Shown: positions 8,424-20,632, counted from the first letter of the stretch. The stretch is 29,270 bases of DNA from Guyanagaster necrorhizus (GCF_019112545.1 NW_025064960.1:48677-77946); one strand, 5' to 3'. The notes: generated by a model not told the origin, from the letters alone. Made by a program: numbers and translations.

Positions 8424-11400
8424 CTGCAATCAGACTGAGGGCAGTTTTCATGCCCCATTGTACCTAATCATTCTTAATCTTCAAGCGAGCAGCAGAGTAA
8501 GGAAGTTTTTGACAAAATGGACTCACCATCTAAAAACGCGGTACAAGTTGTGATAATGATTCGCTGGCATTATCTGGCTGGGCTGGTACGACTACATCAT
8601 GAGATGGAATATTTTGATTGCGACCGTACCACCGGTGACTAATGTTAGTGGGCTCGGCGCTACGGCCCGGCTCCGAAGTTTGGTTCTCGAAGATTCTCCT
8701 CAACTAACATCACTTACTGTGTCTTTGACATGGCTCCGAATCCTACGGCTTTCCGTCTTTGACATAGACGTAAATTGAACGTCACGCTAAGAGGATCGTA
8801 GTGAGCCACTTTTTCGTAGATCATTATCCAGTCTCATTAATCATGAATCATCTGACCTTTCTTTTCCCCGTCAGTCTTGGCTTAGAAGTCACGGTTACTA
8901 TCGCCAAAGGCAATACATCGTGTTTCTAACGCAAGATTGTTTATTCAAACGTTCCCAGTACTGCGTTACACTAGTCTTTCCTCGGAAAAGGCTTATGATC
9001 CCAATCCTTCATCAGAATCCCATTCCTCAAGCCCACGATGGCACAACGGCATTCACCGTCATGTGCTGGTCATAACTCACATGCACTAGGGACTCGTTGG
9101 CTCCAACTTCTTCCTTGAAATGATTCTGTACTCCTCACTTCTCCCATTAAAATGGCAAGACGCTTACTGATTTCTCTCCCCATCCTCGGCGGCCGCTGCC
9201 CGTTACACAGTCCCCAGCACTAGCTACTTCCCCACTGAACTCTTCTTGCTCGCGTTTGCGGTGTCTCCGCGCGATCAATTCTGATCTCGGTGCACTCGGC
9301 GCACCGGATCCTGCGAGCGATTCCAAACCCAATCAAGACCAAACTTGGAAGGCCATTCTGTGATGCTCTAGATCTGGAAGCCATCCTCATTGTCAAGATC
9401 ACCTTCTCTTTCAGAGGTGACAGATTGTTTCCTCGGAGTCGCATTGGTATCAATGGCATGTCTCGCACTCTCCTTGCTACCATTAGGATTGCCGGATAGG
9501 AGATCAGAGGTGCATAGAACCAGAAGTCCGACCGTACGGATCGACCTGATGCCGGGAGTAGCTCTGCATCCCTCATCATCAAGAGACAGCGTCATGGAAG
9601 GAGGGTGAGAGGGTATCGGGTCGAAAACAACACTCTAGACAATGTGTCTTGTGATTTTTACTTGCGACGAAAATAAGCAGCATGTCTCTCCTAACTGTTT
9701 GTTTACTACGTAGCTTGACCAGTCTTTCCTAGCATTTTGCCTTGGGAGTAGGACCTCATCCGTCTTTTTTCTTCGCGTCTGTCTAACTCGTCATTGGTTC
9801 GCAAGAATACACCGCTTGGATACCGCTCTCCGTATGCGCCGTACAGAGCCCGTTCTGCATCCATGACTATATGTACCCGCTCCTTTCTTATGCTAGTTTC
9901 TCGGAGCCGAATTTTGTCAATCGTTGCTACCACAGACATTGAAGAAAAATTCCGCTTACCCCTCAGATTTTCTCTACGACCAGACTGTCTGTGCTAGCCG
10001 TTATTCTCTAACGTTTGAACGCTGGACGCGGTGCAAAGTGGCAAGATTTTTCTTCTTCGAAGCTTCGTTATCGAATCTTTGAACTCCTGACTTATCTGTT
10101 GTCTGGAATATAAATCCGACGTTGTCAGTGTTTTTAAGATCTGGCACCGAAGATAATTTTAGTCGCAAACCAGGCGTAAACCGCGTGCCATCACACAAGG
10201 TTACCTGCGTCTGTTGAGGGCTGATATTCCTCAACCACCATCTGCTGTACTCAATGCGCCGACAGATGAATTGAACGCGAACAGCGGAATTGATTGTTAC
10301 GACTGTCGTTTCAAATTTTGACAGTATGTGAATAATCTGATTTATCACATGTTAAAGCTAACGTGAGCAAAGCGTCGACCACCCATAATTACTTCAAGCT
10401 TGTGCCTCAACAGCTGATTAAAGTTGTCCGAGGGTAACTGCTCCTGTAAGAATTCTCTGCAATGGTATCTTACTAGCCTTTGTATAAGGTAGCAAGCCTG
10501 TTCAATTGCCAGCCATTGCCAGCGAGGCTGTCGGTCCCGGACAGAGCGACACATTCTGCTATAGTCTGCTCTAGTAGCGTCAGCTCTTATGTAACAGGAA
10601 CAGAAAAACTGCGGCGTACTACCATCATCTTCATGAGAGGCTTCGTGAAATCTTTTCTCTCGTTCCACTTTACGACGATTATCATACTATCTCAACGACT
10701 ATCGCCCTGCGAAATCTCAGGCCGTCTAAGTGCGAAACTCTTCTTTGACGGAGAATAAGGTATTGCTCTCATCCTTTACTGGTGGATCTGTTATATGTTC
10801 AATTAATCTCTTCGATCAGTGAGAGGATGAGTCATCCGACAGCACAGGTCAAAATTCTTACAAGCCACTCACGGATAATGTATTTATCTTTGGCGTTCTG
10901 TATAAAACACTATCTAAGTACGACCTACCCGACCAGAACAGTATTGGCCTATTTCATGTGGGCTACTTGGGATGTTTCTACAACTCGGGTTGTTTCGACA
11001 GGTGGGGCTACTCGTTATTAGCGATTATTTCCCTCCACCCGAGTGCGCCAAGCTCCTATCAAAACTGACAAGATTTACGAACACTATGTCAGCGGCTTCT
11101 TGATTCGTTATATCATGCTTTTCGCTGATTTATCCCCTTAAAAATCGTCTGGACCTTGCCATCATGCTTCCGGAAACTCTCTCCGAAAATAGATCTTCAG
11201 GGATGGAGCGCATTATTATTCCTTCTTCACTTTAGCAACATTTTCATCTTTTGTGTCCTAAGCGTCTCCGAAACTCCGAACATCATTTATCCTGTCGGCC
11301 ATGGGCGCGATGTTACTGTGACCCATTCCACTGACTCTTGAACTTGAAATACTCCCATGTACCCGCCTTTTTTTTTGTCAGTTCAGGTTTGATACTGTTA

Positions 11401-12490
11401 ACGATCCCTTCTCGCCCTCATTCTACTCCACACTCTTCGAAACTATATCCAAAAGCTTTATCTAGATACCCGTGAATACGGTTTAATTCATGATGTAATT
11501 TGATTATTGACGGAGTCATTTGTCATCATAGACAAGTGCTTGATTATTCTTACATCTCAGAAATCAGAAAGGGGTCACAATCAAAACAGATTCATTGGTA
11601 TCACGGCCTGTTCCGTGCCGTGTGGGATAAAACTTACGACTGCAATTCGGCTAAGCTAGCATCGGAGACGAGATAATTTTATACATGGTTGGTCCAGGTC
11701 TCTTTGCGGAAGTATACTGGCATCAGTTATTTCATGCTGCCTCTGCGGAGCCACGAAGACTCCAAGTTCTCACAAACGTGGCCGGAGCCTGGCTGTTCAA
11801 AACGCCTTTTGTTCGTCGGGCTGGTAGGCCAATCTGGGGAAAAAACCTGGGCCTTCCCGAGCATTTTCAAAATTTTACGTCACTTTCGAATTGATTGGAG
11901 AGACAAGTAGATCAGGGTTCATCAATTTCTTACGCAACATTTGTTTCAGAATAAGATGATCTCCCGTACTAGAATATTAGCAGGACACGTTTTGAACCTC
12001 AAAGAAGTGATTCACAGATGCTATAAGTAGGACAGGATTATTTGCTTTTGAGATATTAAATGAACGAATAAACGCTCCAACCAGGAAGGATAGGAGAGCA
12101 ACGTTCTCAGGGCGGCGAACGATCCCAAGTGGAATTGTTATTGAAATGCAAGTGTTCCTTCCATATGATCGGATGTCTATTCGCAGAAAGAAGTCAGGAT
12201 CTGGCCATCGGAAATAGTCTGACTTTCATCAGAGCTGAACACCAAACCCGTAGCCAAGCACATTGGAGAAGTTAGAACGCTCTCACAGCAAAAAGGGACA
12301 TATTCGATGAATATTCGCTTCCGCTGAACGCCACATCATGCACCTTGCACCATTACGGCGCATGTAGCCAGTGAGAAATGATCCTCTAACCGCGTCATTC
12401 ATATCAGCCTAGCACTATACTTGTCCTGGGCAGAGCGAGTCTGGATAAACTATTTTTATTCTTGGGAATGAGATAGAGGACCAGGAAAAT
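8424..12490. other. About 4 kb gene-poor region, nothing recognised
   Basis: Short open frames occur on both strands, the longest 115-120 codons at 9220-9582 and 10001-10348 (both minus). They lack recognisable domains and cannot be joined into a convincing spliced gene. The last part (about 12300-12490) is the promoter region of H2. A short segment near 12310-12342 (TCGCTTCC...CGCCACATCATG) matches the region upstream of H4 near 20449-20481. The rest may be decayed genes or intergenic DNA. Confidence 0.4.
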
Positions 12491-12496
12491 TATAAA
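12491..12496 (+). promoter_or_regulatory. TATA box of hydrophobin H2
   Basis: TATAAA lies 73-78 bp upstream of the H2 start codon. The same motif lies at almost the same distance (73-79 bp) before the H3 and H4 starts, which supports it as a real core-promoter element. Confidence 0.7.
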
Positions 12497-12530
12497 GGAG
12501 GCGTCAAATCACCGAGTATCATCAAGCCAA

Positions 12531-12548
12531 ACAGCCCTCACAGTTGTA
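12531..12548 (+). promoter_or_regulatory. Conserved 18-bp leader element, H2 copy
   Basis: ACAGCCCTCACAGTTGTA lies between the TATA box and the ATG of H2. It occurs exactly at 20633-20650 before H4 and in mirror image at 15587-15604 before H3. It is the longest exact match in otherwise diverged leaders, and the predicted mRNA would carry it. It could be a transcription-start or translation-related element shared by these hydrophobins. Confidence 0.5.
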
Positions 12549-12568
12549 TAGCTTTCACCTAGTTCATA

Positions 12569-13072
12569 ATGTTCGCTCGTCTTTCTTCTATCGCTCTCTT
12601 GGCTTTGCCTCTCCTTGCGTCCGCCACCGCCATTGTTCCTCGTGGCGGCAGTGGTACGTCCTGCTCCACTGGTACCGTACAGTGCTGCGACTCTGTTCAG
12701 AGCGTAAGTGTCTTGCAAGTCGTCGAAATGAACGCGAGAGCTAATATGTATTATTGTAGCCTAGCTCCAATGTCGTTCAGACTCTCTTGGGCCTCCTTGG
12801 AATCCCCATTGGCGATGTCACTGCTAATGTGTAGGTATTCATATCTTGACCGACCTCGCCGATGGCTGATGTATTTTCACATAGCGGTGTTACCTGCAGC
12901 CCCATCAGCGTCATCGGGGTCGGAGGCAATTCCTGTTCTGCGCAAACGGTCTGCTGCGAGAACAACTCCTTCGTTAGTACTAACTCTATTCAGCGGATAA
13001 CATTACGCTTACAGTCACGAACAGAACGGTGTTATTGCGCTCGGCTGTTCCCCCATCAACATTGGCCTCTAA
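12569..13072 (+). CDS. Class I hydrophobin H2, 4 exons
   Basis: A secreted class I hydrophobin of 113 aa. Exons are 12569-12703, 12760-12830, 12885-12972 and 13025-13072; all introns are GT...AG and about 52-56 bp. The signal peptide is [20 protein letters not shown], followed by a short linker with a dibasic-like PRGG. The eight cysteines are in the standard order: TSCSTG, VQCCDS, GVTCSP, NSCSAQ, VCCENN and LGCSP. The protein ends SPINIGL. The last three exons have exactly the same sizes as those of H3 and H4, and the signal peptide, leader and upstream sequence are also similar, so it is a close paralogue. H2 faces H3 tail-to-tail with about 2 kb between. It is intact. Confidence 0.93.
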
Positions 13073-14284
13073 GGGACTCCGGAAATCCTTACGATTGACG
13101 ATGATGTAGTCATTTATCATACGAATAAACATTTCGAGAAATCAATGATGAAGAACAGATGTTTCATTGCAGATTGAAATTCATAAGGAGAGTATAACTG
13201 ACCTTATTCAAAGTCGACTGAGAATGAGAGTCGAAGAAGGATCTCTAATGGGAATGTCTATCGCGTAGGGTAAGATAAGTGTCCTTGTTGAATCCTGTCG
13301 TCATTATTGTGTAGCTAAAGGGACCTTGATCACGTCGATATTGATATAGTTTACCATCCGAGAGAGTTTTTCCCAAGTGAACAGTGTTCAGGCAGGGCAG
13401 AACTTGGCCATGACGTCTCGAAGTCGCGTCTGTGTCCTAGACCTGCGGCCGGTCCCTACTACATGAGCACGGATTGATCTAAGGCTAAGGGACCGGCCCC
13501 AGGTGTAGCAACGATGGCAATGCCATTGTACTTGCTTCTTATTGACCGAGAAGAAATGAACGTACAGAGGTCGCCCTTTTGTAGGGTCGAAGCGTTGCCT
13601 ATACTCCTACCAGTGATGAGAGATACCAGCAGCCCAGACCGAGGAAGGGCCATTCGAAAAAGATAGATCAAGGCTACGAGAAGATCATGGCCGAAGTTCA
13701 AGAATTCCGTCCGGCAACTAAAGTCAACGATTTACCCAGGATATTCCTGTTGATATCGTTCGATGCGAGCATCAGGAGAGCAAAAAGGAGAGAACATGGT
13801 GGTAGACTCCAAGCAGTGTGTGTTTCAAATTGAAGATGAAGAAACATGTGACGGTCATCATGTCGCGTGAGGAGTCGCGTAAACGGTGACACGCCCAGGC
13901 CTAGGTGACGCACCATTCGTGTCAAGACTCAATGCTGGCGACTCCAATTTTGGGTCGACGCCGGTGCAGATGCTTGACCTTCCCAGCTTGGCCTTGAACT
14001 AATTCTGTATTTTGTTCGTGAGTGGAGTCGGGCAAAGAAACTAAGTAAATAAAATGCCATACATCACTGATTATTTAGCACTCAGGTGGTAGCCGTATCT
14101 GAACGTATTGTTGCTAATGTGCTTGCCATTAGGTGAACTCTCTCTGGAATGACGGCCCCCGAGTAGTGTAACGCTGGTATCTTTCTTCAGTCTGGTCGCC
14201 TTCAAGATTGTAGAGCTAACAAAACCTTGATATTGATATCATTTTAAGAGAATTGTTTTTCTCCCGGATAGCGACCAACAAAAC
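13073..14284. other. Spacer between H2 and H3, no recognised gene
   Basis: The 3' flank of H2 contains TCGAGAAATCAAT near 13135, also found in the H3/H4 3' flanks, so part of the downstream sequence is paralogous. Two minus-strand open frames at 13459-13701 and 13698-13925 include hydrophobic stretches and could be exons of a decayed membrane-protein gene, but no family is recognised. Confidence 0.35.
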
Positions 14285-14603
14285 ATAACAAGCCTATTCA
14301 CCATCGACAACGATGATCAAATGACATCGCAGCTGCTCCATATCGTCGCGTCGATTTACTCGCAACCTTAGTTTTCTGGCCTTTTTACTATCATCTAGTC
14401 CTGCCACTGCTCGCGAGAGCAACAGGAAATCGCCGTGAGTCACTTATACTGTCGACTCGGAGATTCTTTTTCTAACATGGACAGAATATCTTCCCTTCAT
14501 CGTTATGTCTCCACTACCATTGTGGTACCTCTTGATGTCAGAAAGATAGATACTGGTCTGCGACAGTGAAGATACGGGGGAAGTGCGCATGTTTATTATA
14601 TTC
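14285..14603. repeat. Diverged outer flank of the inverted duplication, left side
   Basis: This stretch aligns in inverted orientation with about 21634-21960 at roughly three quarters identity with small gaps. A clear block reads TTCACCATCGACAACGATGA here and TTCACCGTCGACGGCGACGA on the reverse strand of the other side. Another shared block is GGACAGAATATC. In the first block both copies keep the same amino-acid sense (D-x-D-D-Q ... A-S-x-Y-S-x-P then stop). It may therefore be the remnant of a coding exon of unknown function. Similarity falls abruptly at 14604. Confidence 0.65.
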
Positions 14604-15063
14604 GAGAGCCCGCGAGTCCAGGGGCAACGACTCCCGTCCTTCAGGTGCCGACTATGTCAGCGTACACTTCACCGTGAAGAAATACTGTTACACCTGCAAA
14701 GGCGTCGTTATGATTCTGAATTCTTTGAGAAGTACGGGAGAGTTCCATAGGCTCTTCATGCACTGGTCGTTGGTTCGCGTTCTAGCTTGTCGCTGCCTCT
14801 TTTTCCTTTCCTTCGTTTCATCTACAGACACCGGTAGTGGCTGGAAAACATATGGACATGGAACATTGGTACCAGGATTACCAACATTTTTTATTTTCTC
14901 AGGACGCTTCGTTCAAGACCTCGCGTCGAATGTTCGAGTTCTTAATAACATATATGTTCCTTATCCAGCCATATTGATTTCTCGATCTGTCTACTTGTCC
15001 AACAAATGAATACAATATCGCCGATACGTTCAAATCATTCCTGAGCACTTGTAGAAGATTCCC

Positions 15064-15565
15064 TTAGAGGCCAACATTGATGGGGGTGCAGCCCAGAGCA
15101 ACAATGCCATTCTGTTCGTGGATAAGTATGCATACAATCATTTCCGAGGTCGAATTACTCACGTAGCTGTTGTCTGTACAGCAGACAGGTTGGTTGGAGC
15201 AGTCGGTGCCACCAACGCCAATGACAGTGATGGGGTCGCAGGTAAGACCGCTGCGATGAACGTACTCAGCAAAACAAAAGACACGATTTAGTACGTGAAA
15301 ACCTACACATTACCGGTGACACTGCCGACGGCGATCCCGAGGAGGCCCAAAAGGGTCTGAACAATGCTGGAGGAGGACTATAACAATCGTTCGTTCAGCT
15401 CTCAAGCATGATCGTATAGATGAGGAGCGCAGGCCAACTCACACTCTGGACAGAATTGCAGCACTGCGCGGTACCGGAAGCGCAAGTGTCTTGCCGGGGA
15501 AGGACGGTGGCGGTCGCAAGGAGAGGCAAAGCCAGGAGAGTAAAAGCGGAGAGACGAGCAAACAT
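15064..15565 (-). CDS. Class I hydrophobin H3, 4 exons, identical to H4
   Basis: This is the mirror copy of H4. The start is ATG at 15565 and the stop is TAA at 15064-15066. Exons are 15443-15565, 15307-15377, 15163-15250 and 15064-15111, giving 109 aa. The signal peptide is [20 protein letters not shown], followed by VLPRQ. The cysteines are DTCASG, AQCCNS, GLTCDP, TDCSNQ, VCCTDN and LGCTP, with the ending TPINVGL. All eight are present. Every exon and intron base I compared equals the H4 copy, introns included, so the two genes encode the same protein. It is read divergently from H4 across a 5.1-kb spacer. Confidence 0.93.
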
Positions 15566-15586
15566 TATGAAACTGAGGTTAAGCTG

Positions 15587-15604
15587 TACAACTGTGAGGG
15601 CTGT
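15587..15604 (-). promoter_or_regulatory. Conserved 18-bp leader element, H3 copy
   Basis: Mirror copy of the element before H2 and H4, lying between the H3 TATA box and its ATG. Confidence 0.5.
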
Positions 15605-15637
15605 TCGACTTGGTCATACCCGGCAAACTCACATCTC

Positions 15638-15644
15638 TTTTATA
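15638..15644 (-). promoter_or_regulatory. TATA box of hydrophobin H3
   Basis: TATAAAA on the minus strand, 73-79 bp upstream of the H3 ATG. The position matches the TATA boxes of H2 and H4. Confidence 0.7.
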
Positions 15645-16098
15645 GATTTTCGTCCTCTCTGTTATCCCCGTGTACAATAGTCATCTGGTCGAATAATAAT
15701 GGTACGTCCCGACTGGTATTGCATGCGTTTGACGCGTGAGGAATACTGAGACAGGATTCATGATGTGGCGCTGGGTGGAAGCGAGTATCAGTCAGTACTG
15801 TACCTTTTCACGGTACTTGGCTACTGTATTGTGGCCAGGCATTGATATGAATCGCATCCCAGATAGGTTTTCTAAGAAATGGTGTAATCGAATGAACCAG
15901 CGCCGCGCCCTCATTTGGATACATACAAAATCTCTCCCCTGTTGCCCTGAACACCATGACGGAACCGCTGGTCGCATACACTCATTCATTTTCGTTTTGA
16001 TGATATATCTTGACCAGCTCGCCTTTCGAAGCTCATCAGAGTAAAAGAAAGGTGTCGGCGAACAAACTCACGTACCCTGATCTGCTCAAGCCACATCT

Positions 16099-17700
16099 GT
16101 CCATTGGAATTCAATTTGACGTAAGAAAAGGACATTCATGGGATTTTCCCCAGCTTCATTGCATTGGGTCCGGTCCTATGACCGCCAGCACGGGAAAGAT
16201 GGAACACCGTCCGTGGACGAAACTCATTACCTGTCGCCGGATGCTAACCAGGTTGTAATATTACCATATGGATGCCTGATGGGGACCGATTCTTCTGAGG
16301 TTTTGGGAGCGCTGTCTGCAATGACAGGTTAGTTCAAACAACAGCAATTCAGAGGCATAGAAGTTAGAGCACGAGGCCAGTCATGAGGTGAATTGTTCAT
16401 GATTTTTCCGGTAAGTTCTACTGTCATTTTCTGACGAAGTATTGACACATGAAAAGATATATGATACTATACCTAACGGATGCAGAATATCGAGCTCCTT
16501 CAGGAGTCGAGCAGAAGGGGTCATAGTAGCATCACTAGGCTGACAGGATACATTGCCATACATTCTCCGTTGAGCATGAAAATAATCGAGATTGTGAATA
16601 TCTTTCTTCAGTATTTTGTGATGCTTAATGTCTAGATCGAAGCGCCTACGCTGGAAAGGGTGGTATGAGAAAGATCGACGTAAAGACATGACAATGTCTC
16701 ACTTATTCAGTCTCTATAGAAAGGGAACACGATCGATAGGTAAGAAATACTCAGGCCGCTCCACCTGTCGAAGTATCCGAAACGCCGCCATGGGACCTCA
16801 GGTGTATACAGGAACAAAAGCAAATGTTCCTGGTCGAACGACGAATGGGTATGTGTAACGTTCCATGGGAGAGTTGCTACGAAGTCTTAAAATACCACAT
16901 ATCCAAACTTGCGGCAAAGATAGGATGGAGATGGGTCAGAGGGTGGGATTGACATTTGTTATCGCATGGGATGATGCCTGGAACTGCTTGAGGGAGAGTA
17001 GCTGAGGGTAGAACCCAAGAGAAAGAAATAAAAGAGTCTCGTATACATAGCTGCCTTAATGCTAACCCGTGATCACTGATTTTGCGCGTCTCTGGAATAC
17101 ACATTTCAGTAAGGACGAGGAAGAAGGCATAAGAGATCAATTGATAGAAATACACACGAAAAATTGCCCACAAAAATTGGCAATCACGCAAAAAGAAGCC
17201 CGTCCAATTGGCGGGCATATTCAACTTTCCTCGAAACTATTTGTGAGTACATTCCCTACAATTATCCATCTAGGAAATACATCAACAATACGGTCTTAGA
17301 AAAACGGAAGGGGAAAGAGGATACATGCCTCTTTCTCAGGGACCTCTTTGCTCGTACGATCCCCAGAGTCATGCCAAGTCCGACAACCCCCCGGCACCAG
17401 CAGAAAAGCACAGTAAGATGTCCTCTCTAGAACGGTTTAAATAGCGAGAAGCATGGTGTTGCTTGTCAAAACGAAGTGACGACCAAGATACCAACAATTA
17501 CGCACAATAAGGGGGCTCCGGATTGCTATAGAAGCCATTTTCAGAATAGCTTGGAAGGAAAGTAATAGACCAATAGCTCACTATACTTTCAAAGACCTCA
17601 GGCTGGAAATAAAACACATTAGGTTGTCTTACCATTGAATGAAATATTAGCTTAGTGGAAAGTACAGGAACGAGTTTCTCTTCATATCGGCGGCGTTTAC
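16099..17700. repeat. Diverged inner part of the inverted duplication, left side
   Basis: From 16099 inward the sequence still aligns in inverted orientation with roughly 18780-20138, but with many substitutions and gaps. Shared blocks include GACACATGAAAAGA, GGCTGACAGGATACAT, CCTAACG(G/A)ATGCAGAA and GGTATCTTGGTCGTCACTTC. Open frames here are short and not conserved between the two sides. If a gene was duplicated with the hydrophobin it is now decayed. No domain is recognised. Confidence 0.75.
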
Positions 17701-17849
17701 CACTGACCAGGCTGGTCATGAACAAGCCCGGAACCCCGGACCACGTTCGCAACAACCAACAGTTAATGGCGCAAAAATAAACATTTCTACCACTTACAAT
17801 AACGACAACGACGCGTCTCCTCCTCAATCTGCTATACAAAGAGATCCAA

Positions 17850-18141
17850 CAGCTATTATCTCTTTGACAATGCCTGTGGGCCATCTCTACTATCGCGGCT
17901 TTTCGAGCAGCAAAGCGAGACTCGCTCTTCGAACTCAAATTTCTGTGGAGGTCCAACGCAGCGAGAATACATAACCGATATATGGTTGGAAACAAACGAA
18001 AAAATATTACACGGTGAGTAACATCATTTTCTTCGAGATCAAGCGCTCATTGCTAACTCCAACGTTTACGACCGTTCGACAGCTAAGTCCTGGGTTTGTC
18101 AGATCCCATCTACACTTCGTAGACCCCCGCTATCGAATCCA
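17850..18141 (+). repeat. Exon-like sequence X, copy 1
   Basis: This stretch is homologous to the minus strand of 22860-23136. Both copies share CTCAAATTTCTG, an exon end followed by GTGAGT, a possible intron ending GTTCGACAG, and then TATCGAAT. In the putative second exon both translate to a similar peptide: HLHFVDPRYRIQ here and HLCFVDTHYRIK in the other copy. The conserved splice sites and amino-acid sense suggest a gene fragment rather than random repeat. The protein family is unknown. Confidence 0.55.
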
Positions 18142-18779
18142 GCTGATGCCCAATCTCCATTCTTCGAATTAAATAAAGGAATAGCCCTCGATATATGCAA
18201 TCCTTTTATATCATTGGAAACTGTGGTGTGTCATTATATTCCTTGCTTGAATTTCTGCTAACGTTTTTCCGTGCTACTCAGCAGAAAATTCTTCAGCCTC
18301 ACAACGACACCTTCAAGGAGCGTATTTGATACAGTGCTTGCAATGCTCGTCAATATATCTGCGTCGGCGGTACAAGAAGCGGGCTTCAGCACGATGGGCT
18401 CAAACGATGGCCTGAGAGTTTTCTCTCCTGGTAGGAGATGCCATGCCGCCCCAACGATGACGGGCATTGATCCCTTTTCAACACGGCTCTGTTGTGCATT
18501 TAGTTAACTTTAATCAATGTGCTCGCTCTCTCCGTCATCTAACCGATGACTGCAGTTCTCATCGATGAGCAGTCTTAGGTCAACCGATTTGGACCTGGCC
18601 ATCAAAATACTCACCAAATAATTTAAGGATACAGAGCGACTGTGTCTTCTTTCGCTATCTCGATGTCCTGCAACACCGCACGGCGCTGTCTGCTGTACGT
18701 GACTCTTTCCTCTGGATTGCAGAGGGGATCTCTTCTGCACGCCCATAGGATTGTACAGTTCCAGGTCCATTTTCTTGTA
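18142..18779. other. Centre of the inverted duplication, no recognised gene
   Basis: This stretch has no obvious mirror counterpart, so it forms the unique loop of the duplication. Minus-strand frames at 18258-18467 and 18510-18770 contain stretches such as ARSKSVDLRLLIDE that are reminiscent of F-box/LRR proteins. They are too short and unlinked for a call. Confidence 0.3.
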
Positions 18780-20138
18780 CCTCGTACCATTGTTTCAAGA
18801 CGGAATTACTAATTTATAGAACAGGCTTGCGGTATGAACACTGAAACGAGGCTGATGATATCTGCCAAAATATACAGCTTTTCCACACAAGCTGCCGGGA
18901 ATAGACATTTGATGTCCATCGGAGCCGCTTTACTGTGCGTATTCGTTGGTATCTTGGTCGTCACTTCGTTCTGACGAGCAACACCAGGGTTCTGGCTAGA
19001 AGGTATTTAGATCGCTCAAGAGGACCTTTTAACTGTCTTTACTGCTGGTAGAGGGGGTTCGTCGGGCTTACATGATTCTGGGGGACGTACGAGTGAAGAA
19101 GGCCCCAGAAAGTGAGGCAAGTCTCTTCATTTCCCTTCTGTCTTTCTACCGTATGTTTATGTGTTTTCTAGATGGATCACCGAAGGGAATGTACAGGCAA
19201 ATATTTTCGGGGAAAGATTGGTATGCTCGCCACGCCGTTTCTCGTGGGAAATTGTCCATGTTGTATGCATTTCTATCAATTGATCTCTTTTGCTCCTTTC
19301 TTCATCCTGAAATGTGTTTTTCCGAGACGCAACAGTGGATACAGGTAACGTTGGGATTCTTTTATTTCATTCTGGTCAATGGTTCTACCCTCAGGTGCCC
19401 ACGCTCGTGCAGTGCCAGATGTCATTCTTGCCGCGACAAATGTCAGTTCCATTTCTAACTATACTAAGACAAAGTTGTGAAATCATCGCCAATACCAGGT
19501 TCGCTTGAATGCCATTTTATTTTAAGATATATCTGTAGCTCCTTGCCGAACGCTACACATGCCCATACAACCATTGACATTTTCTTTTGTTCCTGTACAG
19601 AGCTTGAACCTGAGTCTGTCCCGTGGTAGCGTTTCGGGTATTTGACAGGTGGAGCTGCCTGCTCCGGGTGATTATATCTTTCCATTTGATCACGTTCCCT
19701 TTCTACAGAGACTGAATATTGCCATATCTCCACAGTGAGCCTTCTCATACCATCCATTTTAGAGTCCAGCTCGGCGGATGCTTCGATCTAGCCAAAAAGG
19801 ATCGGAAAGCACTTCACCATCTCGATCGTTTTCGCGCGTAACACCAAATGTATGGCGATGTATCCTGTCAGCCTAAGTGCTACGAACCCTTCCGCTCGAT
19901 TCTTGAAGGAGTTCATTGTGTTCTGCATTCGTTAGGTAAAGTAGCATAACTCTTTTCATGTGTCAACGCTCATCAAGAAAATGCAGCTTGCGACTAGGCC
20001 AGAAGGGCATCTGATACCAGGTGATAAGTTTCGCATATGGATCTTTCCCGTGTTGCTGTTCATGAATCTCATGAGTCGGAAATCTAGGCTGTCAGGGGAA
20101 AATCGACCCTTTTTTACGTTACATTAATTCAAGTGGAT
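18780..20138. repeat. Diverged inner part of the inverted duplication, right side
   Basis: Inverted counterpart of about 16099-17700. The plus strand here matches the minus strand of the left side, for example near 18936-18970 against 17467-17503 and near 19340-19450 against 16950-17030. Similarity stops being exact at the 20138/20139 junction. A plus-strand frame at 19072-19458 is open for 128 codons but is not kept open on the left side. Confidence 0.75.
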
Positions 20139-20592
20139 AGATGTGGCTTGAGCAGATCAGGGTACGTGAGTTTGTTCGCCGACACCTTTCTTTTACTCTG
20201 ATGAGCTTCGAAAGGCGAGCTGGTCAAGATATATCATCAAAACGAAAATGAATGAGTGTATGCGACCAGCGGTTCCGTCATGGTGTTCAGGGCAACAGGG
20301 GAGAGATTTTGTATGTATCCAAATGAGGGCGCGGCGCTGGTTCATTCGATTACACCATTTCTTAGAAAACCTATCTGGGATGCGATTCATATCAATGCCT
20401 GGCCACAATACAGTAGCCAAGTACCGTGAAAAGGTACAGTACTGACTGATACTCGCTTCCACCCAGCGCCACATCATGAATCCTGTCTCAGTATTCCTCA
20501 CGCGTCAAACGCATGCAATACCAGTCGGGACGTACCATTATTATTCGACCAGATGACTATTGTACACGGGGATAACAGAGAGGACGAAAATC

Positions 20593-20599
20593 TATAAAA
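20593..20599 (+). promoter_or_regulatory. TATA box of hydrophobin H4
   Basis: TATAAAA, 73-79 bp before the H4 ATG. Mirror of the H3 box and at nearly the same distance as in H2. Confidence 0.7.
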
Positions 20600-20632
20600 G
20601 AGATGTGAGTTTGCCGGGTATGACCAAGTCGA

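Larger units (their letters stand above)
14604..16098 (+). repeat. Near-identical inverted repeat, left arm (1495 bp, carries H3)
   Basis: Position p here pairs with position 36237-p in the right arm (20139-21633), with no insertion or deletion. I compared the arms across most of their length and found only two differences, at 14617 (T here, C in the other arm read in the same sense) and 14623 (G versus A), both near the outer end. The arm covers all of hydrophobin H3, its promoter, about 530 bp upstream and about 460 bp downstream. Beyond each end the similarity drops at once to a much lower level. Confidence 0.95.

Noticed and set aside
9220..9595. Overlapping minus-strand frames of 75-120 codons
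   Set aside because: Two frames compete over the same DNA and neither shows a recognisable protein pattern.
10001..10348. Minus-strand frame with a DGTRFTPG segment that faintly recalls the region before the heme motif of fungal cytochrome P450s
   Set aside because: No heme-binding cysteine motif, ExxR or neighbouring exons could be found, so the resemblance is not supported.
13311..14260. Possible direct similarity between about 13311-13360 and 14209-14260 (both contain ACCTTGAT and TATTGATAT)
   Set aside because: Matches are short and AT-rich and the alignment needs gaps; not distinguishable from chance by eye.
14604..15009. Long open frame antisense to the 3' part of H3, present as an identical protein in the H4 arm (21228-21635)
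   Set aside because: Its preservation follows automatically from the near-identity of the arms. It has no recognised domain, apart from an isolated YCYTCK that recalls DHHC palmitoyltransferases but lacks the rest of that domain.
15736..16044. 102-codon frame identical in both repeat arms (mirror at 20193-20501)
   Set aside because: Again explained by the repeat. It covers hydrophobin upstream sequence and shows no protein-like features.
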